Shown here: piece by piece, positions 46,475-57,586 of the stretch
Layout: each line of letters begins with the position of its first letter
Position numbering within the stretch: position 1 is the stretch's first letter
Source of the DNA: Catonia carolina
Lineage: Eukaryota > Arthropoda > Insecta > Hemiptera > Achilidae
Assembly: GCA_035578175.1 (NCBI GenBank)
Contig: JAQMRL010000005.1
Coordinates: 51,751,722 to 51,815,721, forward strand
Direction of reading: 5' to 3'
Length of the DNA: 64,000 nucleotides
Notes under the pieces: model-generated
What the model saw: the letters and a program-made list of their open reading frames with translations, nothing else
What the model was told of the DNA's origin: nothing
The model's database searches: none
Program-made: the position numbers and the translations under genes

Positions 46475-47429
46475 ACATGGTTACCCCAAGCACTTGATAA
46501 GTAGCATACGAAGTTTGTACAACGATTCTTCAATAAAAATGGAGGTGCAGTGTGGGGGACTGTCCAGGAAAATTCCTACGAATAAAGGTGTTAAACAGGG
46601 GTGTCCAATATCTCCAACACTATTCAATATATATGTTAGTGAGCTTATGTATGAATGGCAATCAAAAGTTGACAAAGGCATTCCTCTTGCCCGAAATACT
46701 TTTATAAATAATTTATTATTTGCTGACGACACAGTTATACTGCAGGAATCTGAAGACAAGCTACAAATTTCAATGCATAAGCTACATATTTTGAGTAAAT
46801 GTTTTAATATGAAAATTTCAAGAAAGAAAACAAAAATAATGGCTTTCCAGGGGAAATGGCCAACAAGGTCCAAGATAATGATTGACAATACTATTTTTGA
46901 CCAAGTGAGCAATTTTAAATATCTTGGTTGTGACATAACATACGACCAGGATAAAGATGTCCAGCAAAAAATAACAAAGTTCAGCTCGGTATGTGGGGCA
47001 ATAAGTAGGTCCCTGAAGAACAAAGCTAGGAAGGATACGCTAATAAAATTTTATAGAGTTATGGCGATACCTACCTTAGCTTATGGAAGTGAAGCATGGG
47101 TGCTGTCTAAGAAACAAGAATCCAAGATTCAAACAGCAGAGATGAAATTTCTTAGACATATAAAGGGATGCACCAGAGAAGATCGCTTCAGGAACGAAGT
47201 AATAAGGGAGGAATGTGGAACACAACCGCTAGCTGACATAATCAAGCAATACAAAGGAAAATGGTCAGAACATCTTTTCAGAATGCCGCAAGACCGCCTT
47301 CCTTTGAACTCATGGCATCATATACCAAGGGGTAGAAGAGGTATTGGAAGACCGAGGAGGAGGTGGACGCCGGAACAGGCTTAGCTCACAGCTAAAATAG
47401 CCTAATCCATGACGACGACGACGACGACG
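46475..47429 (+). mobile_element. LINE-1 insertion in the THAP remnant
   Basis: Flanked by atcatccaatta at 46463-46474 and 47430-47441. It ends with 'agcctaatccatgacgacga', a (GAC)n tail where other LINE-1 copies have AAG-rich tails. The insertion is truncated at its 5' end and carries the longest open polymerase frame in the window. Confidence 0.9.
46494..47384 (+). CDS. LINE-1 reverse transcriptase, C-terminal part (296 codons, open)
   Basis: Residues 25-45 hold KIPTNKGVKQGCPISPTLFN, the usual 'GVRQGCPLSP' block. LLFADDTVILQESED (about residues 73-87) contains the catalytic FADD. FKYLGCDITYDQDKD, IPTLAYGSEAWVLSKKQE and FLRHIKGCTREDRFRN follow, ending RGRRGIGRPRRRWTPEQA. The endonuclease and the N-terminal fingers are missing through 5' truncation. 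The methionine given as start is incidental: the frame enters from the truncated border. The product would not support retrotransposition, but the lack of any stop suggests a recent insertion. Confidence 0.88.
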   Translation: MISSIRSLYNDSSIKMEVQCGGLSRKIPTNKGVKQGCPISPTLFNIYVSELMYEWQSKVDKGIPLARNTFINNLLFADDTVILQESEDKLQISMHKLHILSKCFNMKISRKKTKIMAFQGKWPTRSKIMIDNTIFDQVSNFKYLGCDITYDQDKDVQQKITKFSSVCGAISRSLKNKARKDTLIKFYRVMAIPTLAYGSEAWVLSKKQESKIQTAEMKFLRHIKGCTREDRFRNEVIREECGTQPLADIIKQYKGKWSEHLFRMPQDRLPLNSWHHIPRGRRGIGRPRRRWTPEQA

Positions 47430-47610
47430 ATCATCCAATTACAACATAGACAGTTCACAAAATGAAGTGATAGCCGTAGAGAAAGATAGGCCTCGTTTTA
47501 ATGAAGAACCGCCAAATTTTAATGTTGCGCAGTCAGAGGAAACTGATCTCTTGAAACGTGAAAACACAGAATTAAAAAAAAGAAAACAAGTTACTTAGAG
47601 AAAAACGTCA

Positions 47611-48495
47611 GGCTCCAAACGAAGAATTATTAAAATTAAAATCGATTTCCCGTGTAAACATACCTAAACCCCGCTGTGTTTGTAAAAACAATGCAAAAAT
47701 CGTACCGTCACTACGCACTTGCCGAATTGTTGGGGACCAGACTACGTCATCTTATATCTCACAGCAACTGCGCGTGACCGCTACCGTCTAGTATAGTAAG
47801 CGTGACGAGAACATAATTATAACAAAACAAAAATACGAAACACGTGCTAAAGGACATCAAGAGCATACAAATCGTGTTTTTGTGTCTTAGCACCTGTTTA
47901 TAGTGGAGCGGTGAGAAGAGCTGCTATAAGAGCGGCGAGGAGAGCAACGAGATTGTAAAGAAATGAACACATAGTAGAGCAGTGAGAAGTGCGACGCGGA
48001 AGCCGGAACATCTCAAAATGTCAGTCGAAGGAACGTAAATTGGCGTATTAGAAAAGTAGAGCTACAAAATTTCACATTTTACAATCGTTATATAAGCCAA
48101 GCCAACGATTAAGAAGATGGTCCGTTCATCCAATAAATGCTAGCGGAGAAAAAAATGGAGAATTTAATCGCTTTTATTTAAAATTATGTTTATATCCGAA
48201 TACAATACTTTACAGGTTAATACAATACTTTAGAATGTCAATCTGCACTTTTGACTATATTTTGCGTCTAGTAAGCTCACGAATGCAGCCAACGTAGACG
48301 AATTTCATTAGCAATCCAATTAGTACTGAAGAACGATTTGCTCTTAGTTTGCGGTGAGTATGTAGATTCAAAAATAAATATTTATTATCTTTAATATGCG
48401 TAACTTAATTTTGTTACACGAGAAATTAGTTTTCACGTAGCTGAAAACAAAAGTTCTACTAATGAATAACGAGAAATGGATACACAGTACTAATG
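47611..48495. other. Stretch without recognised gene
   Basis: 47640-48060 is less AT-rich, with short purine-rich runs (gagcggtgagaagagc), and might be the 3' part of the THAP remnant. No family was recognised. Confidence 0.35.
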
Positions 48496-49520
48496 GAATA
48501 GGTACCCCCGTACGGACGAATATGTCCATCCGTCACTTCCAGATGTCAGAAACTACAAGATATAGCAATAATCGGTTTTCGGATTCGTAATCTGCGGAGC
48601 AGGATTGGGTTTGAGGTCTCGCATCTTTTCTGTTATCCCCGCACCAAGCATAATTTGTCACATTATGACAAGCGGATATTTTGTATGTAGGTAATTTTAC
48701 AGTATTTTTAACGATAAAAACGGGGAAAATATTTAAAAAAAAAATCCTACACCAATATTTTTCAAGTTAACGTTGAATTATTTATTGAAAGTAATTATAA
48801 ATTATTTAATAATATTTAATTTAATTTAATAAAGTCATGTACTCAATGAGTTTATATTCCATTATTACATACATGCAGTAACAGTATTGAGAAAATGCAA
48901 TGTATTTACCCTACCAATATTTAACCTAGGAAGAATATTTGTACAGAATTTTTTTAAATATTTTTCCCGCTTTTATCGTTAAAAATACTGTAATATTGCA
49001 TGTGAAATATCCACAAATAAGATAAATTATACGTGGGGGGGATAACAGAAAAGACCTAAAGTTGCAGTTTCGACCGGAAGTGGCCGAAAACGGGAAGTCA
49101 AGAAATCAAAGTGGGAATTTTGATTCAAAAATAGAGTCTTTCGATTCCTCTTAAGGAGTAGATACCGAAATCACTAATGATTTTTGCCGGTTTCGACCGG
49201 AAGTGGCCCAAAAACGGGAAGTCAAGAAATCAAAGTGGGAATTTTGAAACACAAATAGAGTTATTCGATTCCCCTTAAAAAATAGAACAGAAATCACTAA
49301 TGATTTTTGCCAGTCCGATCGGAAGTAGCCCAAAACCGGAAGTCAAGAAATCAAAGTCGGAATTTGGAATCAAAAATAGTGTCTTTTAATTCCTCTTAAA
49401 GGAGAAATACAGACTAACAGTTTTTTTGTCATAGATCAAAGGTACGCCTTTTTTTCTTACGAAAGCTAAGTGCGCTTGATCTCTTACAAATTTTGTTTTA
49501 GAAAAATTACTACCACCCAT
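48496..49520 (+). repeat. RepD copy with ~123 bp tandem units, interrupted
   Basis: The head (48500-48620: 'tccatccgtcacttcc', 'cagaaactacaagatatagc') and tandem units (49054-49440) belong to one RepD copy. In the units the motif 'gaccggaagtggcc' recurs at about 49073, 49196 and 49319 (spacing 123 bp), with 'gaagtcaagaaatcaaagt' in each. The foldback at 48625-49053 is inserted between head and units. Confidence 0.8.
48625..49053. mobile_element. Foldback/MITE with ~140 bp inverted ends
   Basis: The ends cttttctgttatcc / ggataacagaaaag extend into arms (about 48625-48760 and 48905-49053) that share 'acagtatttttaacgataaa' against its complement and 'aaaatatttaaaaaaa'. The centre is AT-rich and non-coding. 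The target duplication is unclear because the flanks are diverged. Confidence 0.82.
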
Positions 49521-50140
49521 GAATCGCATCGTCTCATAAAAGGGATATTTTACATTCCTTTATTTTTATTTTCTTATCATCAATTCTGAATTGAAATACT
49601 TTTACACAATACAAAAGATATCGAGAAAAGTTTATTTAAAAACTAAATTGAATGTAAAAATAATGTAACATCTAAACAATTATAAAATTTTAAGTATTAA
49701 TAATAAATTATATGAAACCTAATAAAAATAAATAAATTTTAAAATCAATACAATATAAATTTTAACACAATTTATGGTTTAATAATAACTGTTATAATAA
49801 ATTTTATGATTTTACAGTCATCTATAACATCTGGAGGCATAATTTTTGAAGTACGTACGTTTACAACCGGTGATTATATAAACAAACAGAGACATAACAT
49901 ATCATACGCTACACACACACACACACAAACACAAGTACCAGTACAATGAACAGAATATAACAAAAGGTTCATAATTAGCAGCAAGAGGAGGATATTCGCT
50001 CATTTTGTTTTTTAGTATTTTCTATGCGCGTTGTTTATACATGTACGTATACAAGGATATAATGAAGCAGATGTGTGTAGTGAAGTAGGTGAGCTATACA
50101 AATATACAAGTTGATCCAAAAAGTTACCTTACAAAATATA
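49521..50140. other. AT-rich stretch with short CA tract
   Basis: An (AC)n run lies at about 49912-49926. Nothing else was identified. Confidence 0.4.
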
Positions 50141-50766
50141 CAGTGAGACGTCGATTATCCGAACGTCTATCAACCGGACGACCAGTTAGTTATCCGGATG
50201 CTTATCAGGAAAAAAAATCGTAAAATATGTACCATGTACTTTTATGTAGGGGTATGTACTAATGTTTTTGCTGTATTTTGTAAATATACAAATTTAAAAT
50301 ACCGTTTATTGTATTGAAATTTCGTACGATAATGCATTAATGCTTTGTTTGATACACATATAATATACTAGATACATAAAAATTTATTGCATAGGATTTG
50401 GCTGCTAGCAAGAGAGTTGCTTCCCTCAAACAGAGGAAGATTTCCGATTTCTTAAAAAATGAATTTTCTTTAATATACTCTACATTATTATGATTCTTTA
50501 GTGTTTTTTAACTTATACTACATATGCAGTTATTTTGTAAAGTAGGCTACAATATAGTGTATCGTATGAGAACTTACACATTTATGTATTTTTACATTTA
50601 CGTATTTAATAAAAATCAAGCGATACGTGCAATAGTGTCGTGTATATTTCAGCACAATTTTCAGTTCTAGCTTTTATAGAGTAAGTTCAGAAAATCGGTT
50701 ATCCGGACAAATCTATTTACCTGACGATCAAATTCCCAATTAATCCGGATAATCGACGTCCCAATG
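50141..50766 (+). mobile_element. Second deleted pogo/Tigger-like transposon
   Basis: A 626 bp element with inverted ends cagtgagacgtcgattatcc / ggataatcgacgtcccaatg and TA at both borders (50139-50140 and 50767-50768). The inner boundary blocks also pair (ttatccgga). A late string VASLKQRKISDFLKNEF (about 50410-50465) resembles the C-terminal end of Tigger/Jerky-type transposases and the equivalent in 39451-40128. The rest of the gene is lost. Confidence 0.82.
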
Positions 50767-50768
50767 TA

Positions 50769-51344
50769 TTTATAACTCGTGCATTTTGCTGAGCGCTGCG
50801 GAACAGACATGCGCACTAGCAGCCGAACGTGCCGTTCCTCGTCTTTCCCATCACGTACAGTCACGTAGGCATGGCATACGTAAACAATCCTGTGCTGAAT
50901 CATGCACAACAGTAGTTACAAAAACCCTTGATTGTTTCCAAAGTCGACTGACTGAAACCCATGATGCCATTTTAGTCATATAGATACTGAAGTCACGAGA
51001 TTGCCTTTTGCGTATGTACGGGCTTTGAGGAAGGAAGTGAAATATTTGCACTGCTGACAACCTCAGCAGTGAGACACTACTCGTACATTTCACTACCGTG
51101 CAGTTTCTACATACATTTTGTAAGCTGTGGTTTATTCCGAGAAAATGTTTTCTTCATAAACCTTACAATAAATAAATATGACCTGTAATATTGCCTGTAG
51201 CTTAATTACACGACTAAAAATGTTTGATTTACTATAATTACTAATGAATCGCCTTCTTTACTATTGCTGTCACCGGCGTTTTCATTATCAGTCTCACTAG
51301 TATCTACCTAACCGTTTTCTGTTTTTACCAGAAGTCAACAAAAC
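50769..51344. other. Less AT-rich stretch without recognised gene
   Basis: 50780-51110 has near-average GC and 65-80 codon frames on both strands that overlap each other, with no recognised product. 51060-51075 contains a small inverted repeat (ctgctgac / cagcagtg). Confidence 0.35.
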
Positions 51345-51738
51345 TGTTAAAGAAAAGCTTCTTCACGTCCTTAATTTCCTTCTATATTTTCCGAATTGAG
51401 GAAAGAGAAACATCACAGTAGTTAGCCGCTCGCTCACGGCTTTTGCTAAGAGGCACGGATAGGCATTTTTGTTTAGCTTCAACTTCACAATATTTTATTA
51501 CATTGCATATTAGGTTCAGCACTGTGAATAGTTTGACCACGTTTTTGAGAAACGACATTTCTGTAACAAACAGTTAACCTACAAAAGGTTCCGCGATATA
51601 CTGTATGGCTCTGGGTATAGTATAAACTGTTATGTTTGTCGTACTAAAATTAGAGCAGTCGGGCATGCGCACTAATGCTTTTCCCCCTTTACCACTGTTG
51701 TAAACAAGGGCCAACTCGTGACTCAAGTGACTATAGCG
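51345..51738 (-). pseudogene. Decayed helix-turn-helix-like sequence, copy 2
   Basis: Paralogue of 23874-24262. Minus-strand peptide LSKSRERAANYCDVSLSSI, then a stop and KEIKDVKKLF, can be read near 51352-51450. Upstream on this strand lie 'ttgaagctaaacaaaaatgc' and the conserved 'agtgcgcatgcccg' block. The motif resembles an HTH of transposase origin, but no catalytic part is attached. Confidence 0.5.
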
Positions 51739-52190
51739 TCTGTTTTTAAACTATATTTTAATTATCCGTGGTGGCTTACTTAAGCAGGTATTGCATGTGC
51801 ACTTAGTGCACAATTTCAAACTGCAATTTGTTTAACGTTTGTAATACTTTTCTTAGGATATGATATTTTCGTCATATAGTGTATTTCTTTATTTATATTT
51901 ATATTTGCGAAATAACAGGCCTACGTATATTAGTCACTATAAATGTGTTTAATTATTACAATATTATGTTTTCTTCAAGTACAATAATACAACAATGTAA
52001 CTAATATAGAATATGAATTATAAAAATAGTACTAAGTTCTGAGTAACCAATAAATCTAAGAAACGCATGAGGTCTAGTTTAGCACGAGCCATAAGTTACT
52101 GTACTGCATGCAGCAATGTGACTCGCAATATCTGTTTCACGGCTCTCAGCAAAATGCATAAGCTATACTATTTGTCTGTAGACAAATGTG
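51739..52190. other. Stretch without recognised gene
   Basis: Nothing identified. Confidence 0.35.
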
Positions 52191-52506
52191 TTTGTTTTTT
52201 CACTTCATTTTTTGCATTTGACACCGGTTTCCTCAAAACCTATTTAACTTACAGTTCTGGGACCTGTTTTATTCAATCTATCAGAGGTCAAAAATCATAA
52301 AAACGATTGAATTCGCCCCTTAATCTACCTTACAAGAATTTCAGGAAGACCTCATTTCACCTGGTGAGCTGAAATCCGGGCGAAATCTTTCGCTAGCCGT
52401 AACTCGGAAACGAAGCATTTCCGGACCCATGTATAACCTTTTTGCATTATTTTTACATGTACAATGAGCTCCTAAAGTTTCTGCATATCTTCGTGAATCA
52501 CCCTGT
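52191..52506 (-). repeat. Terminal fragment of another DNA transposon
   Basis: On the minus strand it starts 'cagggtgattcacgaagata' and continues with 'aggagctcattgtacatg' and 'gggtccggaaatgcttcg'. The end and 'tata' border resemble the terminus of a Tc1/mariner-like or related element. The inner boundary is a guess. A 77-codon plus-strand frame (52067-52300) crosses it without recognised product. Confidence 0.45.
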
Positions 52507-53260
52507 ATAATAAAGAAGAAACGTCTGTTTGTTTGTTTGTTTGTTTGTATAAGGTAATCTCAGAAACTACTAAACTGATTTTAAATCTTTCATTGTTGCA
52601 TAGCTTAGAGCTTCCTGATCAATATAGGCTATTTTGCAACTTTAAGTATCTTTAATTAAGTGAGTTAAGCAACTTAAATTGTGACGATGTCACGTGTTTT
52701 AGTTTATCGGGTACATAGCACTTTTTTTTTAAGTCCTCTGGATGGTGTATTTTTTGGGCAAGAAGCACGATTTAACTTTTATATTTCATAGAAAAACGTG
52801 AAGAATAACATTCGATGCCAAAAACATTAAAAATTCGGAAATATTCAAAAGTTTTATTTTTGTACTGTATTTCATATATTTGTTTTCATTCGACAAGTAG
52901 TACATGAGTCATATATTTCCAATTACTCTGCGTACCGCACCCACGTATTACTGTCTCTTATCTCAGTCATATTATATCAACTGTCTCTTTTCTTTTCCAT
53001 CGGTGTTCTTCTATGAATTCTATTCAATTCTGTTAAATCGCAGGGACAAACATTTAAAACGGTGGGCATCGATTTGAGACAAGAGTGCTTCCTTCACTCA
53101 TGGACAACATTATGTCGGACTTTCTAGAGCTGGAAGTGCAGAAAAACAATTTATTTTGCTGTTACAGGGCAACAAAACCACAAATATAGTACATAGAGAG
53201 GTTTTAAAATAATTGAATGAGGCCTACATTAGCTGCTGCGAAGCGAGCGGGGGTTGCTAG
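52507..53260 (+). mobile_element. Non-autonomous Helitron, second copy (empty SINE site)
   Basis: Parallel to 16131-17093 over its length: 'gaaacgtctgtttgtttg', 'tttcattgttgcatagctta', 'gacgatgtcacgtgttttag', ending 'gcgggggttgctag' at 53260 followed by T. It lacks the extreme 5' end and the SINE-1 insertion. No helicase coding sequence. Confidence 0.78.
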
Positions 53261-53272
53261 TTTATTTATAAA

Positions 53273-53570
53273 CAGGTGTTAAAACCAATTTGGAGTAAAT
53301 TTATCCAGCTCTGCAATTGTACAAAATCCAGAAATATAAACGAAATAAGATTCCAAAATAAAGCGACACGGATTATTGTCGATACTTCTTGGTACATTCA
53401 GAATGATTACCGCCATTGGGTTCTAAACATCGAAAAGGTGGATGAGGAAAAGAACAGATTCGTAAGGAGTTACGAAGACCGATTACTACGTATTTTGAAC
53501 GTTGAGGTTGCTACTTCTCGACAACTGAAACTTCAACAGAAAACGGAAACACCAGAAAACCTTTAACTTG
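53273..53570 (+). pseudogene. Jockey-like LINE, C-terminal fragment
   Basis: A 96-codon open frame reads LKPIWSKFIQLCNCTKSRNI, FQNKATRIIVDTSWYIQND and KNRFVRSYEDRLLRILNVEV, matching the pattern at the C-terminus of Jockey-clade polymerases (LKPIWTYGIQLWG..., RIIVDAPWYV...). The reverse-transcriptase core is absent. It starts 12 bp after the Helitron's CTAG end, so it is 5'-truncated and may have landed there. Confidence 0.8.
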
Positions 53571-54749
53571 ATCTGATTAAGGAAATACAATTTTATTTTA
53601 TAAAATAACATTACCCACAATTTTATTCTTTAGCGCATTTCATACAATTTCTCGTGAATTTCTCAATCACTTTTTATTAATTTTATCTAAGTTTTACGTG
53701 TTTTATGTACATCAGTAAGAGTAGCTTCACAGCTGCACCTTGCCATTTGACACAGACAATACAAACAGTAACAAAATTAATACTTAATTAAAATAATAAA
53801 TACTGTAAAAATTTAGATTCTGACAATCATGCTAAACTTAATACTTATTGATTTCGAAAAGGTTTAAGCAATAAAATGTAACAACAGTTTGAAACTACTG
53901 TACGGCCGTGTACAAAAGTTATTTTTTATATTTTGTAGCGTGGCGGTATCACGAGTTGCTTTCCGCCTGATCACGGCCGTAAACTTGTCCAGTGAGCATC
54001 AACTCTCTTCAGAGAAGCTTTCCGGTATATATCGTGTTGACATCACCAGTTGCTCTCAGCACCCACACAGCCTAAACTAAAAAATATCTTGTCACAAGAA
54101 GAAAAGATCTACATACAAAAAAAATATTTTCTAGAGCTCGCGGTCCGCAAAAAATAAATCGGCGGTCCACCAGTTGGATCAGTAAACTTCCCACCTCGGG
54201 CATACATATTGTGAAAATATCTAAAGGGAAGTGTGTGTTCGAGAATTTTCGAGGAGGACCAAGATTTTTAAAATGTTAACGTAAATAATAAGTGATAAAT
54301 AGGGTTCCAAGAAATAGTATGGGTACTATAAACGGGTTTTATAGCCTACATGTAGGCCTGCCTTTTGTTGTATGACTATAATGAAGTAGTTGGGTGGGTA
54401 ACTATTTAGATAAGTGGCCTTTTGATAAATCACCTTTTATTCGATCCTAATTTGTTAACAATTTGTTAAGATTTACACAGAAGCTGTCAGAAGATTTTGT
54501 ATTTTTTTATGTTATGTCGGAAATCTCGATCTTTCTCGAAACCCCCTTAGATCCACCTATATAAGCGACGCGATTTAATAAGCGAGTAAATTGCATAGTG
54601 CATAACAGTGCGTTAGAGAAGGTCAACGTTACTGTGAATTACTGTGTATTGTTTAACGTTATTTCTGTATCGTTTGTAAGTAGTATTTAGTAAATTGGTT
54701 AAGTTTATTTATTGTTATTAGTTTGTTATTTATTATAAGTTATTTATTA
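53571..54749. other. Stretch without recognised gene
   Basis: 54130-54270 is less AT-rich and contains two 'gcggtcc' strings 25 bp apart. The source is unknown. Confidence 0.35.
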
Positions 54750-54922
54750 CCGGCCGCATTGGCGAAGTTGGTAACGTGCTCGCCTCTCATCATGCGGTCT
54801 TGGGTTCGAATCCCATTCAGGCACGGCATTTTTTCATACGTTACAAAAATCATTTCATCATTCACCGTCTGCATTAGCAGTAATTGCAGAACAGTCGGAC
54901 GTTAAACAAAAAAAAAAAAAAA
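54750..54922 (+). mobile_element. tRNA-derived SINE-2 with poly(A) tail
   Basis: Head with box A region 'ttggcgaagttggtaacgtg' and box B 'gggttcgaatccc', body with 'gcattagcagtaattgcag', then about 15 A residues. Imperfect flanking repeats ataagttatttatt / ataagtaatttaatt suggest target duplication. A second copy is at 62.28 kb in the opposite orientation. Confidence 0.85.
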
Positions 54923-57586
54923 TAAGTAATTTAATTGTAATTTACTAATAGATTTTAGTCACTTTAATTGTAAAATTTTAAACTTTAATGTTAATTATTT
55001 ATTTTACCTACATCCCGAAACGTACCTTTAAATAAGTGTCACCATATAATAGTAAAAGAATTTCCTTTTACAGTTTTTAATGACCTGAGTGAGTTCTCGG
55101 TGTGAGCTTAACCTTTTTTGTTTCTACAAATTGAAGGATTTGTTTCATATTAGTAAAGCAGTAGTATTTACTGTTTTATTCGTACGGTCTATTAAAAACT
55201 ATGTTAGTAAGACGGTGCGATATTAACCCGGTCGTCCTGTTATTCAATTCAGCTTTTGTTTCAAGGAGAGAACCACCAGATCGTTTATATTACAATTACG
55301 ACAATCAGTTAAAAATCGGTTACCGTAAGATTCGATTATATTAAGTATTTCATAAAAAAAACATTGTCTTTCTGGTTCGCTCATCGTTTAATAACTTTTG
55401 TGACATCCTGTACAAATAAGGCATTATTATAAGGAATGTAAAGTCACGGTTTAGTTTAGTCTAACATTTAAAGGGTGCAGTAAATTTTGCCTGCATGTTT
55501 TATGCCTGGTATAAATTTAAATTGTTGACACTTCTTATGCTGTACTAACAATCCTGCAACCCTCTTTAAGTACCTCACTTTCCCTCTATCACACTTATAT
55601 ACACTCGCACTTTATCTTTCCTCTTCCTCATACACATTGAATCCTTTATATCTCTCTTGTTTCTTTTAATATTTTATCTACTTAACTCACAATTTTACTG
55701 ACTTTAATTCAATATTTTTTAATAATTGTATATAAACGTTGTTAAATTAAATTCTTGGTATATTAAAATTTATGTTCTGTACTTCTGATAAATTTTAAGT
55801 AGTTCTACAATACATGGGATGGAATATATTCGGGCCTATTTTAATAAATTTATATCTTATAAATCGTAACAAAGTAGAATGTAGATCAGACAAATTCACT
55901 CAAGTCATAAAATAATACATTTTACATCTTCCCATTTGTTTTATTCAGTTCCTAATGCAAATCGTACTTTATTGAACTAAATTTATAAAATCCTTTTATC
56001 AGCTGTAAGTGGGATGTCTTTTTATGAAACTTTTTATGAAAATTTTTACTCTTAATAACTGTAATGGTTTCCTGTACAATATTCAATATATTGCATCTAC
56101 CACTTTATAACACACGATACGGGTTGAAATAAATATATTTTTCCTTAAATAGATTTAAATAAAAGAATAAAACAGCACCAAGTAAATATCGCGATAACCA
56201 AATTTAGGGGCTTTCATGAAAGACTAAACACAATGGAGGAAGAAAATTTTCTAAGTAAAACAATGCCAAAAATCTTTCTAATAGTTTTAAAGTTACATAA
56301 TACAAACATTACGTTTAAAATTACAAAGTAATACTCACACCAGTTTGGACGTAAGGGTTAGAGCTATGAGGTACCGTTAGTTTATCAAATGTAGAAATAC
56401 TGCAGCACTTTCAATCAAAATGGCTGAGACTAATCACTGCAGCCCCATGGTACGTAACCAAAGAAATATAACACAACGATCTAAACCTGCCCTTCATAAA
56501 AAAAGAAATTAAACAACATAGCGACAACATTTACAAAAACTAGATGACCATCAGAATCCATTAGCGATTAACCTCCATGACAACAGCGAAGATAGAGATT
56601 GAAACGTTTTAAACCATTAGACTTACCTTTACGATTTTTTTAATCATTTAAACTTTTTCTTTCTTTTCTATTTCAATTCCTAATCATCGTCATCTCCAAC
56701 TTCAACAACTTTGTGTTTCAAGATATTGATTCACAGTTCATCAAGTTTGATTTTGTATATATTTTTTTCTTCACAGTTTAGTCTTTTTGAAACACACTAC
56801 TGAGTGTAGTTTATGTTTTAATTCTAAGGACATTACTAAGATTTTCTCATATTTGCTTAAAGTAATTGTATTTATTAACTGATTGCAAAAGAAATACACG
56901 GTTACAAAAAAAAATTACGCACTAAACATAGTTTAAAATAGTCCAAAACATCACAGAAAATGGATAATAGTAAAATACATAAAGTTCTTATCAGCATCAT
57001 CAAAATGTTTATCAACAGAAATTGACAAATAACTTTATCACATTATCAACATTAAAAATGACAGATTTGTGAACTCGTCCACTTTTTGTAAGTTAATTTT
57101 TGGAGATTATTGTAACAATTTTCTTTCTTTTTAACTCATTAAAATAAACAGATAAAGTTTCGTCTTTAAGTTCTTTTTACTGAAGTCACACGACAGGTTT
57201 CTGATTGGTATGTTTGACAAAACAGCGTTACTGTTTTACTTTTATCGAACTAAATAAGAAGATTCGCAAGAAGAAGAAATTTGTATGAAAAACGACACAA
57301 TTCTTTGCGCAATGTTAAGTAAAAACAACATACATTATTCCAGACACATGATCAAAATTCTCTGAAGATCCAATTTTGGACATCCCAACTACTTCTGGAA
57401 GAAAAACTTGGGTGAACAAGATCAGTAACAAATTACTTTAATGTAAACGTATACAGTTGTTACTAAAACCCGTATGGAAGAAATCAGCAAATACATTTAA
57501 GTCTTCTTCAACAAATAAAAACACAAAAACAGTTTTTTGGTACAAGTAAGGAACAATAACACCCGCAGAAGAACAACACAATAATA
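54923..57586. other. 2.7 kb AT-rich DNA without recognised gene
   Basis: No repeat family of this window and no credible coding frame. Confidence 0.4.

Larger units (their letters stand above)
46075..47610 (+). pseudogene. THAP-domain gene remnant, split by LINE-1
   Basis: Starting at the ATG near 46075, the frame reads MVC, a stop, then AIPGCSNHDRHQRVA and YKFDRFPFSKSH, typical of the first half of a C2CH THAP zinc finger. In a shifted frame, FADSGRVCLVHFDKSG (about 46220-46265) resembles the CxxH part, followed by TCLKEKFGPSFKFAH. The gene then runs to 46474, is interrupted by LINE-1 and resumes at 47442; a coiled-coil-like ETDLLKRENTELKKRKQ lies near 47540-47595. Several stops and shifts exist. 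THAP domains bind DNA in both cellular proteins and P-element-type transposases; which parent applies is unknown. Confidence 0.55.

Noticed and set aside
46481..47023. 180-codon minus-strand frame
   Set aside because: Shadow of the LINE-1 polymerase frame on the other strand.
49911..49930. Short CA repeat as CRISPR-like or regulatory array
   Set aside because: Simple dinucleotide repeat. No spacer-repeat structure exists anywhere in the window, and the DNA is eukaryotic.
54750..54825. Functional tRNA gene
   Set aside because: The copy at 62.28 kb has the same head, body and poly(A) tail with a target duplication, which shows a SINE.
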